DNA of 64,000 bases from Cherax quadricarinatus (Eukaryota; Arthropoda; Malacostraca; Decapoda; Parastacidae): NCBI RefSeq assembly GCF_038502225.1, contig NC_091325.1, positions 30,970,150-31,034,149 of the forward strand, in the 5' to 3' direction. The notes under the pieces are model-generated. The model was not told the origin of the DNA and searched no databases. It saw nothing but the letters and a program-made list of their open reading frames with translations. A program made the position numbers and the translations under genes. Of the stretch, positions 24,991-34,637 are shown piece after piece. Positions within the stretch are counted from its first letter, which is position 1, and each line of letters starts with the position of its first letter.

Positions 24991-25634
24991 CTATAGCTCG
25001 GTGTTGGGTGGAGGCTGTGGGTATGGATTGTAGTGTGTGTTGGGATGGTGTGATAGGTTGTATGGTTCTGAGAATAGTTGTGTGTGTGCTTGCCCTTGCT
25101 GTTCTGTTCTGCTCTGACTGACCTCTGCTGGTTCCATCCTTGTCTCTTTTCCTAGCTCCTTTCGCTTTTTTGTCCTCTCCCTCAGCTGCTGTCGTTCCGA
25201 TTTTGTTCTGTCTCTGTCTAGGAACACCCTCTTGTACTCTTCCGAGTATTTCAATCGTGGTTTCTCTTGGAGGATCCTGTTCCGCACTGTTTCCGTCCTG
25301 AGAATCAGCTTGATTGGTCGGTTTCTCCCCTTCGAGTACCCCCCTATTCTCTGAAAATTTACAATCTCGTCCATCTCTTCACCTATTTCCGTGATGATTT
25401 TCTCAATCTCCTTTCTTTCTTCCTGCTGCCTTTCAGTGTGTGTCCTTTCCTCTCTCTCCTGAAGCCCATGGATAAACACTGATTTTGCCCTTTCTTCCTC
25501 CCATTGCCTCACCCTCTGTGACTCTGGATCCTGCCTGTATGTGGTCAGTTTCTCCCTTGATTTTTCCAGTGGCTCTTGATAGCCTGGTTGTGCCTCAGCA
25601 TTCGACCTATCACCCTCTCCATCTGCAACCAGCT
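24991..25634 (-). pseudogene. LINE-A ORF1, 5'-truncated
   Basis: The minus frame is open through the (TG)n; its meaningful part starts near 25634. A charged, probably coiled-coil stretch (LEKSREKLTTYRQ through EERTHTERQQEERKEIEKII) is followed by the core NFQRIGGYSKGRNRPIKL, RNRILQEKPRLK and YKRVFLDRDRTKSERQQL, then a basic, Gln/Pro-rich tail. No zinc knuckle is visible. Role by analogy: RNA-binding and nucleic acid chaperone protein of the retrotransposition particle. The stop at 24991 precedes the endonuclease frame by a few bases. Confidence 0.75.
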
Positions 25635-25730
25635 GTGTGTGTGTGTGTGTGTATGTGTGTGTGTGTATGTGTCTATGTCTGTGTCTGTGTCTGTTTCTTT
25701 GTCTGTGTCTGTGTGTCTGTGTGTTCAATT
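25635..25730. repeat. (TG)n / (TCTGTG)n microsatellite at the 5' side of LINE-A copy 7
   Basis: TG repeat passing into TCTGTG-type units. The junction with the truncated ORF1 at about 25634 repeats the pattern of LINE-A 5' ends meeting CA/TG tracts. Confidence 0.95.
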
Positions 25731-26186
25731 ACTCAATTCTGGCAACAAGTTTTGTATCTCTTGTTTGGACATCTTCTAACGTTTCTATAAGTTTTTCAGG
25801 CGCACTCAACACATAACATTTGCATATTCCGCTTATGACTTACTATAAATTATAAAGAGCTTTTCAACATTTTTCCATTTTATGAATGTAATTTAATCAT
25901 TAGCCAGAGTAGCATCAGCCTTCCATATTCACTACCAAAGACATTTTACTGCGTATTTTGTTTCAAATTGAATGTCATCACTATGACTTTAAATAGGATA
26001 GAAAAAATTCCTTCTTCTTTTCGATTAAACACTATAGCAAATATTGAGAGCTTGTTGCCTTTTGTCATTCATGTCGCTTCACTCAAAGTTGTTGCATAGA
26101 AACTTGTCATTACATTTAGGCAACCTACTGACCATTTATCTCATGTTCCAACTTCATAGGCTGCCTAATTTCTTTCTTTATAATTA
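25731..26186. other. No feature recognised
   Basis: AT-rich, no credible frame or repeat visible. Confidence 0.5.
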
Positions 26187-26376
26187 AATAATAATAATAA
26201 TAATAATAATCTTTATTTACTACAAGTACATGTACATGGTATACAGTCCTAGCTGACAACAGTGACAAACTACTACATAGAAAGCCACTTGTTATATGTT
26301 TCTACTCTGGCTGGGAATCGAACCCAGACCCTCGCCGTGTGAAGCAAGAGCGTTAACCACCAGGCCACCAGAGCCT
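26187..26376 (-). mobile_element. tRNA-derived SINE (SINE-1) with (ATT)n tail
   Basis: On the minus strand a tRNA-like head at 26374-26304 comes first. It has a seven-base-pair acceptor stem (GCTCTGG with CCAGAGT), an A-box-like TGGCCTGGTGGTTAA and a B-box CTGGGTTCGATTCCCAG. A body with GTACATGTACTTGTAG follows, and an (ATT)n tail. A body-plus-tail copy without the head lies at 57591-57790. The head could fold as a tRNA, but the anticodon stem is irregular and the unit continues into a shared repeat body, so this is a SINE, not a tRNA gene. Confidence 0.85.
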
Positions 26377-27899
26377 CCAAGTACAATAACTTTTCATAAT
26401 CACGGTCACTGTTCATCAACAGATCAGACAGGATAATATATCACCCCACAATTATCTCATTGAACTCTTTTTCTTTCCCAAGTATTATTATATGATGCTT
26501 TGTATGCATTTACTAATAATAGTTTCTCTTTTCTCGTTGAACTTCCATATTTAAAATTTCAATATTTTCAGTATTTTTAAATTGCATTTTCTCTAAACAG
26601 ACAGTAATATTTTACCAATATTATCAATCCTTCTCTGCTCTTGTCTACTTTGTCTATTCACCACACTGAGTAATTTCTTTCAAAAAATAATTTCATTTAT
26701 AACACATTACACTATTTCTGATTTCAGATAAACTATTACATTCTTTTTTCGTTTATAATAACCCGTAGTTCTATTTTTTTTTTTAGATTATTGTATCTTA
26801 ATTAGGGCAAAATTTGAGAGTTGCATTAATCTAACTATTTATTTTTCATTTATTTTAATGTGTGTTTCATCTATGCTATGATCATTTCCTTGAAAAATCA
26901 TTTGATGTGTCAATGTGGCTTTGTTATTCTCTTAAAACTTTCTGATCTTCTTATTTCCATCTGAATTCATCCTCTCAGTAGTTTTTAAGAAATCTTTCGA
27001 AAGATTTTGTCTTATCTGAATATCTTATAATCCTCCAGTTCCTTAATGACCTTAAGTTTTTTAAAACTTCTTTATTAAGCTTAATTAGAAAAAAAAATAT
27101 TTTTTAGTTATCTATGTTAGTCTTTTTCATATTTTTTAATAATACTTGTATATGGTGCAATATTTACTTGGATTCTTTAAAGCCACAATTATTTAGTTAT
27201 ATTAATGCAGAGTCGTCCTTTCTCATTAATTCTTTCTATTCGGGAAATCATTTTCATTTTGGACACAAACGAGAACAATAATAGTTTAATTTCTGTCAAA
27301 AGCATCACCCAATAAGTTAAGTTTATTTGCTGTCTCCTTTATATTACCTGAGTTATATTGGCTCTTGATATGCATTATTTTCTCTTCAGTCGTAGATGTT
27401 TATTCTTCCAGACTTTTCTCGTCCTCTTAACTTTTTTTTGACAATTTCAGGAATATCTTGTGGAGTCTTAGCCTTATTTCTTTTTATATCTTATATTCTT
27501 ATTCAGTTTTGTGCTTTACCCAGCCTTCAATTAAATTCTCTATATTATCCTCATTCTTAGTCAATTCCCGATCCATCACCTCTCTCTTCTTCATTGCCTC
27601 AGTTTACTCATTTAATATCGTTCACATTGGCTGTAAAGGCGCCTTTAAAACCTCTTTTCCATTACTTAAATAGAAACTATGTATCGTGCGAAAACAAAAC
27701 CATTCTCATTGATAAATTTGTGAGCAGTAATGCAGTTACCTAGCTTTAATATCAACATGCTCCATAACCTGTACCTGCTATGCATGATAATGGCCCTCTC
27801 TGTAATTAGTATTTTATATGTAAACCACACATTGTAACCAATATTCTATAATACGCAAACCCCGCACAGTAATCTTTATAAAAAATAAACTTGATTGAT
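26377..27899. other. AT-rich non-coding stretch
   Basis: About 1.5 kb of AT-rich DNA with T-runs. Short frames such as 27458-27673 look compositional. No repeat recognised. Confidence 0.5.
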
Positions 27900-27979
27900 T
27901 GAGTGGTCCCTCCTGTCCTCCAGTGTCATCAGGTTGATGTCCGTTAGCCTTTCCTCGTAGGACATACACATTAGCTTTG
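27900..27979 (-). mobile_element. LINE-A remnant, left half (split by the solo LTR)
   Basis: Plus-strand TCCTGTCCTCCAGTG and TTTCCTCGTAGGACATAC match the antisense of the LINE-A thumb region (compare 22340-22400). The remnant resumes at 28976 after the LTR, with CTTTG shared at both edges. Confidence 0.8.
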
Positions 27980-28975
27980 TGTGAGGGAAAATTTCAATAG
28001 ATAGGAGTAGCGATATAGTAAGAATAGTTTCATTGCCGGCTACTTGTTAAGGTAGGGTAAGTCCAGCTCCTGCTATCCTCCATCCTTTTTCCCCCTCCCC
28101 AAAAGTGATAGTTTGATTGCCGGCTGCTTGTTAGGGAAGGGTCAGTCTAGCTCCGGCTATCCCTTCCCCTCCTTCTTCCCCCCCCCCCGCCGAAAGGTGA
28201 CATGTGGGGCTCCAGTCCAAACAGTAATCACTAGACTCACAGCTCCCAGCACTGCTGTAAGTACATGCCTGCCTTGTATTCTAGTGGATTTATTGGTTGA
28301 AAGCTTCACTTTTGACCAATAATCAACTTAGTCCTTTCAGTCTTGCTCTAAGTTGACTGTTGTAATAATCACCACTTCTTTTAGGTATTTTACTTATCTT
28401 AAGCAGTGGGTAACCTGTCTATCTTTCCAGCTTGGATGACAGAGAGGGTCACCTGCCAATCAACGAGCAGAATTGAAGGAGACGGACTAACGTTCAGAGA
28501 CATCCCAAATTTTGATCCACTTACCTGTTCGTGTATGCAAGTAGCAGGATCTAACCCCTCATCATTGCAGTGGAGAAAACCTGCTTTCCTGTCATCTGGA
28601 AGGATTATGGACGGCTAGAAAATCTGTGAAGAACGAGCCGGTGGGTTGTCATCAACACCTGCGACCCCCCCCCCTCATCATCGGCAACGGCTACGATTTC
28701 AACAACACGCAGTGTTACCAACACCAGACACCCAAGTTTTATATACATTTACATTAGCGTTGAATTCAGTTATCATTTATATTTTTCATTTTTCATTTTC
28801 TTTAATTTAGGATCAATATTTCATATTTAAGTGTTTTATAATTTATATTTTCTAAATAATAAATTGTTTTATGTTTGTCAGTTTTTATTCTTTTTCTATA
28901 CATTAATTTTCCTGAGGAGGAGCCAGCCTGGGTAATACTGTCTGAAGTTGTTACACGGCTGAGTAAGCCTTCACA
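27980..28975 (+). mobile_element. Solo LTR of the Gmr1-like LTR retrotransposon
   Basis: It starts TGTGAGGG and ends CCTTCACA (TGTGA/TCACA inverted termini). It is flanked by the 5-bp duplication CTTTG (27975-27979 and 28976-28980), and its whole length aligns with the LTRs at 47739-48804 and 54047-55037, in the opposite orientation. It contains two of the internal units of about 80 bp seen in the full element. LTR-LTR recombination normally leaves exactly this footprint. The 5-bp duplication shows an independent integration. Confidence 0.93.
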
Positions 28976-29012
28976 CTTTGTGACTAGTCTTGCTGCAAAA
29001 CCTTTCCACTTT
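28976..29012 (-). mobile_element. LINE-A remnant, right half
   Basis: GACTAGTCTTGCTGCAAA and CCTTTCCACTTT continue the LINE-A thumb antisense exactly where the left half stopped. Confidence 0.7.
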
Positions 29013-29027
29013 ATATGTTTATTGCTC

Positions 29028-29478
29028 TCCAGTAAATGATCGGATTCCTTTGATTACCAGTTTGGTAACTGTTTCACTTAAATTTCAAATTTGCATCCAA
29101 ACTGATGGGTTATTATTTTTCATATGGAAGGCATCTGCATTAATATTTTGATTCCTAACAGAAGAATCATTCTTTAGCAACTGAAGTGAAAATGGAATAT
29201 TGTTTTTTTCGATAAAATTGACTGAGACTTACGCCGCCCCCAAGCAGCGTCAGACTTGTCCTCAGGAAACAACACAGGTACTGAAAATTTTGAAAACAAT
29301 AAAATGTGTATCGCTAGAGTTGTACGCCGATTCTAGCGATAATGGTTCTTTGTATAATTTTATTGCAACAAAATTGCCTGCACGCTAACGAACTAAAGTT
29401 CTGTCTTGGCCCTGTGATGCATCACAATCAAATACTGAAGTAGTACATAAGAGGTAAAGTGACATTTTTTTTAAGGGG
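29028..29478. repeat. Unclassified interspersed repeat R, copy 1
   Basis: About 450 bp that recurs, reverse-complemented, at about 60320-60775. Landmarks are CCAGTAAATGATCGGATTCC, CTTACGCCGCCCCCAAG, TTCCTGACGGAAG-like and GTGATGCATCACAAT. No coding potential, no clear terminal inverted repeats, no tail seen. It could be a MITE, a satellite-like monomer or part of a larger transposon. Confidence 0.75.
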
Positions 29479-29984
29479 AAGAACTCATAGTGGGATGCGT
29501 ACTTTGCTCAGTTCACACAGGGTTGGGCATGGGAACGCAGGATCGAGTCTTGGCCAAGCCACAGTTCTGTTAATAATTCATTATTACTTGATTCGTGATT
29601 TCCCTCCCCCGCCTACCACGAGGTCTTGAAACCGCCAACCACATCTCGGCCTACACTCTCCTCTACCACTCTCCGCTCCTACCATGAACAACCTGTGGTA
29701 TGAGCCTCCACCCACGAGTGCCATTTTCCTTTCAGATCAAGTTTACCACTCAGATCGAGGTATCGCAGATGATGCAGTTACCCTTCCAAAAAACCAGGGA
29801 AACAGTGCAACTAACAATGAAAGAAGAGGCACATGTCAGGTATATGGAGTGCATCTGGCACTCAACAGGAATGGCCTTATACGTGCACACAATAGGTGAG
29901 CTGGATCACTTATGGCTCCTGCAGAGAGCAGCCCACAGCCTCCACAGGCAGATAAAAGTTTCAATGGTAACCTCCTCAATTGCG
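29479..29984. other. Unrecognised sequence upstream of LINE-C1
   Basis: Two overlapping frames (29684-29899 and 29700-30050) show no family motif. LINE-C1 seems to begin near 29985: TTGCGAA at 29978-29984 recurs just after LINE-C1's poly(A) at 46654, a possible short target duplication. Confidence 0.35.
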
Positions 29985-30117
29985 AACCATTTGTCCTCTT
30001 CGCTCTCGGGCCGAGGGGATCTACTGCGCAGACGCTCCTCAGTTGCCTGACTGCGGTGGTGTGAGGAGGTGGTGTTTGTGCCTCTGCTGACAATACAGGA
30101 GAATTACTGTTGTCAAC

Positions 30118-31333
30118 ATGGAGGTTAGTCTTAGATGCTGGATCAATACTGTTGGTATTGAGCTTCTTCGAGGGACAATTTCGCCTAGTTCAGCGCAAGT
30201 CTTATTGTCCAAGATCATCAGAGAGACTTACGGCATTCAAGATGGAGAACTATATGGTGTTGCTTTAAACGGTGCTCATAGAATTTTTGTAAAACTGCTC
30301 ACAGCGACAGTTTATGAATCGTTGGTCAACCGTTTTCAGGACGTGAGTCTTGATATTACACCAGCTGTACGTGTGAGAATGATCGATGTTTCCAGGCATT
30401 ATACATGTATCAAGTTACACAACGTTCCCTTTGAGGCGGATGAAGCAGATATAAGGAAAGTTTTCAAGAAATATGGGACAATTCATTTCGCCCAGCATGG
30501 AATGTGGGTGGCAGGCGCATATGCAGGTCTGCCAGAAGGTACTTTTAACCTTAAAATGACATTGCGACACCCCATATCGTCCTTTGTTTTTCTCCAGAAA
30601 TTTAGGACGCAGGTCATGGTTTTGTATCCCAGGCAACGACGTACTTGCCGCTTATGTGGTGAGTATGACCACATAGCAGCGACTTGTGAGAAGTGGAGAC
30701 AAGTGCCTGGACCTGAGGTGGAAGTCGCTGCTCCTGCTTCAAAGGTGGCAGGTGAGGATCAACCACCTGAGGGAGGGCATGGTCGTTTGTGGAGTGAGAT
30801 GGTGTATCAGGCATACAGGACAGGAGGTGAGATTGAGTCCCTGCACCAGTTACCTGCCCCAGAGTCTCCAGTGGATGATGGTGAGCAGAAACTACAGGAG
30901 GAAGGATTTGAAATAGAGGAGGAATTGCCGGAGGTATTGAAGACTTTGTCACCGCCTGAGGAGGACATTACACCTGAGCGAGGAGTAGCTGGAGAGCCGT
31001 CGCTTCCATTTTGCCAGAGACATGAGAATTTGGGGATTGATAATGTGGCAAAGACGTCACTGAGATCAATGAAGCATTGTACGGTGGGGTAGAGGTTCAT
31101 CGTGAGGCTTCCCCAGACCAAGTTATGGGGGACGTGAATGTTACGGGGAAGAGGACTGCTACGTCAAACTCGGATGATGTCCTGACGCCCTCGCAGAGGC
31201 CTGGGAAGCAGATTCGGGCGGAGGGTGAAGGTAGAGGTGAAGGTGGTGGTGCCATGACAGGAGGCACCGGAAGAAGGGGGGGTAAGAGGGTATTGTGAAG
31301 GTGCCAAACAGGAATACAAGCTCTGGAGTTGAA
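30118..31333 (+). pseudogene. LINE-C1 ORF1, RNA-binding protein with CCHC knuckle
   Basis: Frame 30118-31092 (324 codons) begins at an ATG where the LINE-C2 homologue also starts. An N-terminal domain with GIELLRGTISP is followed by an RRM-like stretch (CIKLHNVPFEADEADIRKVF near residue 100) and a zinc knuckle CRLCGEYDHIAATC near residue 180, then an acidic tail. A frameshift near 31080 moves the ending into 31077-31298 (TSNSDDVLTPSQRPGK), which matches SDSEDVITPAQRTGK in LINE-C2. RRM plus zinc knuckle is the classic layout of ORF1p in many non-LTR elements. Confidence 0.8.
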
Positions 31334-32514
31334 AAGAGTGATGAGGCAGGGGTGGAAAATTTAAAATGCCTTAGGTGTATGACTCTAAATGTTAATGGTT
31401 TATGTAGCAGTATAAAGAGAGAATGGTTTAGTACGTTTCTGAATAAATCTAGGATGGATGTTGTGTTCCTCCAGGAATATAATTTTAAGGAGGGTAGGGT
31501 GTTGGAGGTGGAAGTTTATCGAGTGGTAACCCTGCTATCTCACTATTTAAAAGGAGGTGTGGGTATTTTAATAAAGGAAACGAGCCCGTTTGTTTTGCAG
31601 AGAAGTGAGGGGGAGGGAGGAGGGGGGAGGGTGTTGTCTGTGGATGGGTGGTGGATGGGCAAGCGTGTGTCTTTTGTAAGTGTGTATGTGCCTGCGGAGC
31701 ATAACATGCAGGTAAAGAAGGAATTTGTGTGTGAAGATCTTGTGTTTTTCTTACGTGCACTACCGAAGGTGGCAATAGTTGGTTGTGACTGGAATTGCGT
31801 TATTAGGGCGGCTGACGTGGAACCGAAAGGGGCAGGATATATGTCTGTGGCTCTCAGGGAATTGTTAAGGGACATTAGGGGTGGGTGGGAGACAGAACAT
31901 GCATTCGTTAGGAGAGGGTATGCAGCGAGGTTAGATAGAGCGTACCTTTCTCAAGGAGTTGCTGTAGAATGTCGGATCATAAGGCAGTGGTGGTGGAGGT
32001 AGGGTGGAATGCGCTTGCAGAAATATACAGGAGTTATTGGAAATTGAACATAAGTGTGTTGAGTGATGAGGAGGGGATGGAGGGTTTTTCTGTTCTGTGG
32101 AGAGAGCTTAGTAAGGAAGCTCAGGGGGTTGACGACATCATGAAATGGTGGGATTGTGTTGCCAACTATTTAGAGGACAGGTTAAGAAGTTGCTATAGGC
32201 AGGGGGCAGTTGGAGGCAATTTTCCTATGGACGAAATAGTGGAAATAAAAGGGAAACTGAGGGTGTTACAAAATGAAAGGTTTCAAGCGGTAAGGGTACA
32301 AGCAGGGGTAGAAGAGGTGCTTTGGGGTGACAAGCCGTCTGTGTGTGTGTTGAGACATCAAAAGCAAAGGCAGGGGATGACAGCTATCCCAAGTTTAGAG
32401 GTACACGAGACGGTGGGGATTTATAGAGCAGGGCAGGAGATAAGAACCACGAAGTGCATGTGTGCATATGCAGATGCGTGGTATGAAGAGTATTGGATAA
32501 GTGGGGGAGGTTGA
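31295..32514 (+). pseudogene. LINE-C1 ORF2, endonuclease and linker part
   Basis: Frame 31295-32002 encodes an APE-type endonuclease: CMTLNVNGLCSS, VVFLQEYNF (catalytic Glu), GGVGILIKETSPFV, VAIVGCDWNCVI (D-x-N motif) and RRGYAARLDRAYL. A frameshift near 31970 leads into 31969-32514, which carries SDHKAVVVEVGW (SDH motif) and the linker. The missing RT follows after the LINE-C2 insertion. The motifs place it with L1/Tx1-like elements rather than CR1. Confidence 0.8.
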
Positions 32515-32678
32515 AGTGGCTTTAGACAAGGTGTGTGCGTATGCAACGTACAATTTAGGGAACAGTGACAGGAAGGCATTAGGTGGGGTTATTACGGTAG
32601 AGGAAATAGAGAACACTTTAAGGGGAACGGGGAAGGAATAGCTCCTGGTATCGACGGTCTCCCGGTTGAATTCTATTT
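32439..32678 (+). repeat. Left copy of a 240-bp target duplication
   Basis: It starts GATAAGAACCACGAAG and ends TTGAATTCTATTT. Its partner at 40198-40438 differs at roughly a dozen sites by eye. The two copies bracket the inverted LINE-C2 exactly. Confidence 0.85.
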
Positions 32679-32723
32679 TTTTTTTTTTTTTACACCTCAA
32701 ATCGTTAGCGTTGAATTTTTTTT
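32676..32723 (-). other. Double poly(A) tail of LINE-C2 with a 24-bp intervening sequence
   Basis: Minus strand: the signal AAATAAAATAC, then an A-run (32716-32723), then 24 unique bases (32692-32715), then a second A-run (32676-32691). LINE-C1 ends at the first position. This is the footprint expected of 3' transduction of flanking DNA. Confidence 0.6.
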
Positions 32724-32954
32724 GTATTTTATTTAAAAGACATGCATAGTACATAAAAGTAAACGACAAATTACATAGCGAAAACAGTGCTGAAAAATTC
32801 TGCATAGTACATGTACTTTCCAATTAACATATTACATCTGAAAGACAATCTGTACAGTAAACAATGACCATTCCAATCCTTGAAGTAATGACATTATGCC
32901 TGGAACACTAAATCTAACCTAAAGACCCCTTGGCAAGTACATCTAATTCCTGAT

Positions 32955-33119
32955 TGTACATCCTGCCACGGAATGTACACCTTACATTGTACATCCTGCC
33001 ACGGAATGTACACCTTACATTGTACATCCTGCCACGGAATGTACACCTTACATTGTACATCCTGCCACGGAATGTACACCTTACATTGTACATCCTGCCA
33101 CGGAATGTACACCTTACAT
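32955..33119. repeat. Five identical 33-bp tandem repeats in the LINE-C2 3' UTR
   Basis: The unit starts TGTACATCCTGCCACGG and contains a partial palindrome (TGTACATCC ... GGAATGTACA). Five copies without a single difference that I can see indicate recent expansion or gene conversion. Not CRISPR-like: there are no spacers. Confidence 0.95.
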
Positions 33120-33948
33120 TCTGAAAACACTACCCCCCCCCTTCTTGCATGTCAATCCACCTGACACGTAACAATCTTTATATGCAACTGTATATTGTAT
33201 GAAATACTTTCATTATTCCATATTTATCAACATGATACGTTCAGTATCACTCAATGTATTGATATAATATAAAATTCAATTCTACATGATTCATGTACAA
33301 CGTATATCTACTAAACACCCAAACATATCACCTTCTCCAGGAAGGTATAAATATATACATATGTTACATACACTTTACAACACGACCAGTAAAACAAACA
33401 AAAACCTAATCCTATGCCATCCATCAAATAGCCTATAATACATGTTAACTCAAAGGTTACCTAAACCTACGGGCTCTATAGAGCTCCCATGAAAAAACAA
33501 TATGTAATAAGAACACAGGCTGAGCCAAGCTTTCTAAAAATATTTCACCCATGTCATTAAAACCACTACTAAGATGTAAGTCTTTTAGCATAATACATAA
33601 CAGTGCATGACCTTCAGACGTCGATAAATACTGAAGCCTTCCTACCACACTCAATACTTCATGTTTATATGTAGATTTCGCATTCACACAGTGCACCCAC
33701 ATTGTCATGTCATTACACACATACCAGTAATTTCGTTTCAGATATATAATATTCCTTCACACTACGACATCTGTCGTCCTTTTTCAATTACATAATTAAT
33801 AATTAAATTGAAGAACTTGTATCGTTCACAACACACAACCCGCTCATCACACAGTCAAAGGCACTTATGTCTCATTACTATATTCATTCTCTTCAACACT
33901 AAACCCTTTCACACTATCCTTATCGGGAAGCCAGCCCGCCGCGACCCC

Positions 33949-34633
33949 TTACATTGCACGTAAATCCCATAAATCCCTCAAGCTAAAATTCCGATAGCCC
34001 TCAGAAAAACCAGTCTCCCAACTCCCTCCATAAATTTCCCTATTACGACACTTAGTTCTGTAAAATGTCGCAGCTAACACCTTTATCCTTTCATCCACGC
34101 CCACCTCCCTCATGGCCCATGACGTATAAATAAAATCTGTGACCAAATACGCCACTGCTTTCTCCACCATCTTACTCACCCAACCTATATCCAAACTTAA
34201 AGCCCGCAACACCTGCAACCCTCCCCCACCCACTAACCTAAACACCTTTCCTAACCAGACCCGCACAACTTCTATACAGTCACAAAAATATACTGCATGA
34301 AAAATTGTCTCCATGCTTCCACACGCTCTACATTCCCCTCCCTCCCTTATCCTCCTATTGAATAGGACAACCCCAGATGGCAAAATTCCATGTAAAAATC
34401 TAAACATTATCTCCCGAACACCCGGTTTTACACGTAATTGTTTTAGACGCGTCCATATTTTGTTCCACTCATACATAGGGTATGCTCCTTCAACAGCAGC
34501 CACCACTGACCTACCTTCCACTCCTTCGAGGACCCGCAATTTAACACACGACGGGTCCCCCACTGTCATTAAAAACCTCAACATGGCCTCACCAACTATT
34601 AAATCCCTACCCCCCCACCACCGTTGCATATCC
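33949..34633 (-). pseudogene. LINE-C2 ORF2, C-terminal domain
   Basis: This is the part of the minus frame downstream of the piggyBac insertion. It encodes KDMQRWWGGRDLIVG, then REIMFRFLHGILPSG and ECRACGSMETIFHAVYFC, a Cys/His cluster typical of the C-terminus of L1/Tx1-like ORF2 proteins, and ends GYRNFSLRDLWDL. The same end is seen in LINE-C1 near 42400. Codons upstream of 34634 in this frame belong to the inserted transposon. Confidence 0.8.
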
Positions 34634-34637
34634 TTAA

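Larger units (their letters stand above)
21989..25634 (-). mobile_element. LINE-A copy 7, the most complete LINE-A here
   Basis: It runs from ORF1 through endonuclease, RT and C-terminal domain to the 3' signature with two ACTCACCTAGTTG units. The 5' end is truncated at a (TG)n tract, so the true ORF1 start is not seen. Only about four lesions break ORF2, so this is the best reference copy for reconstructing the family from sequence alignments. Confidence 0.92.
29985..32678 (+). mobile_element. LINE-C1 (L1/Tx1-like LINE), segment 1: 5' UTR, ORF1, endonuclease
   Basis: First of three separated pieces of one plus-strand element (29985-32678, about 40198-42897, about 45856-46653). It holds a short leader, ORF1, the endonuclease and the linker. 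The break at 32678 is where the inverted LINE-C2 inserted, and a 240-bp stretch (32439-32678) is duplicated on the far side (40198-40438). The start is inferred, not certain. Confidence 0.8.

Noticed and set aside
24216..25121. 301-codon plus-strand frame
   Set aside because: Exact antisense of LINE-A endonuclease and ORF1; no motifs of its own. The same holds for 5336-6163 (minus).
26304..26374. A functional tRNA gene
   Set aside because: The acceptor and T arms pair, but the anticodon stem needs an 8-nt loop, and the sequence runs straight into a repeat body and (ATT)n tail seen at a second locus: a SINE head.
29700..30050. Host gene upstream of LINE-C1
   Set aside because: 116 codons with no recognised motif, running across the likely LINE-C1 boundary; insufficient support.
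32955..33119. CRISPR array
   Set aside because: Five contiguous 33-bp units with no spacers, within a eukaryotic LINE 3' UTR.
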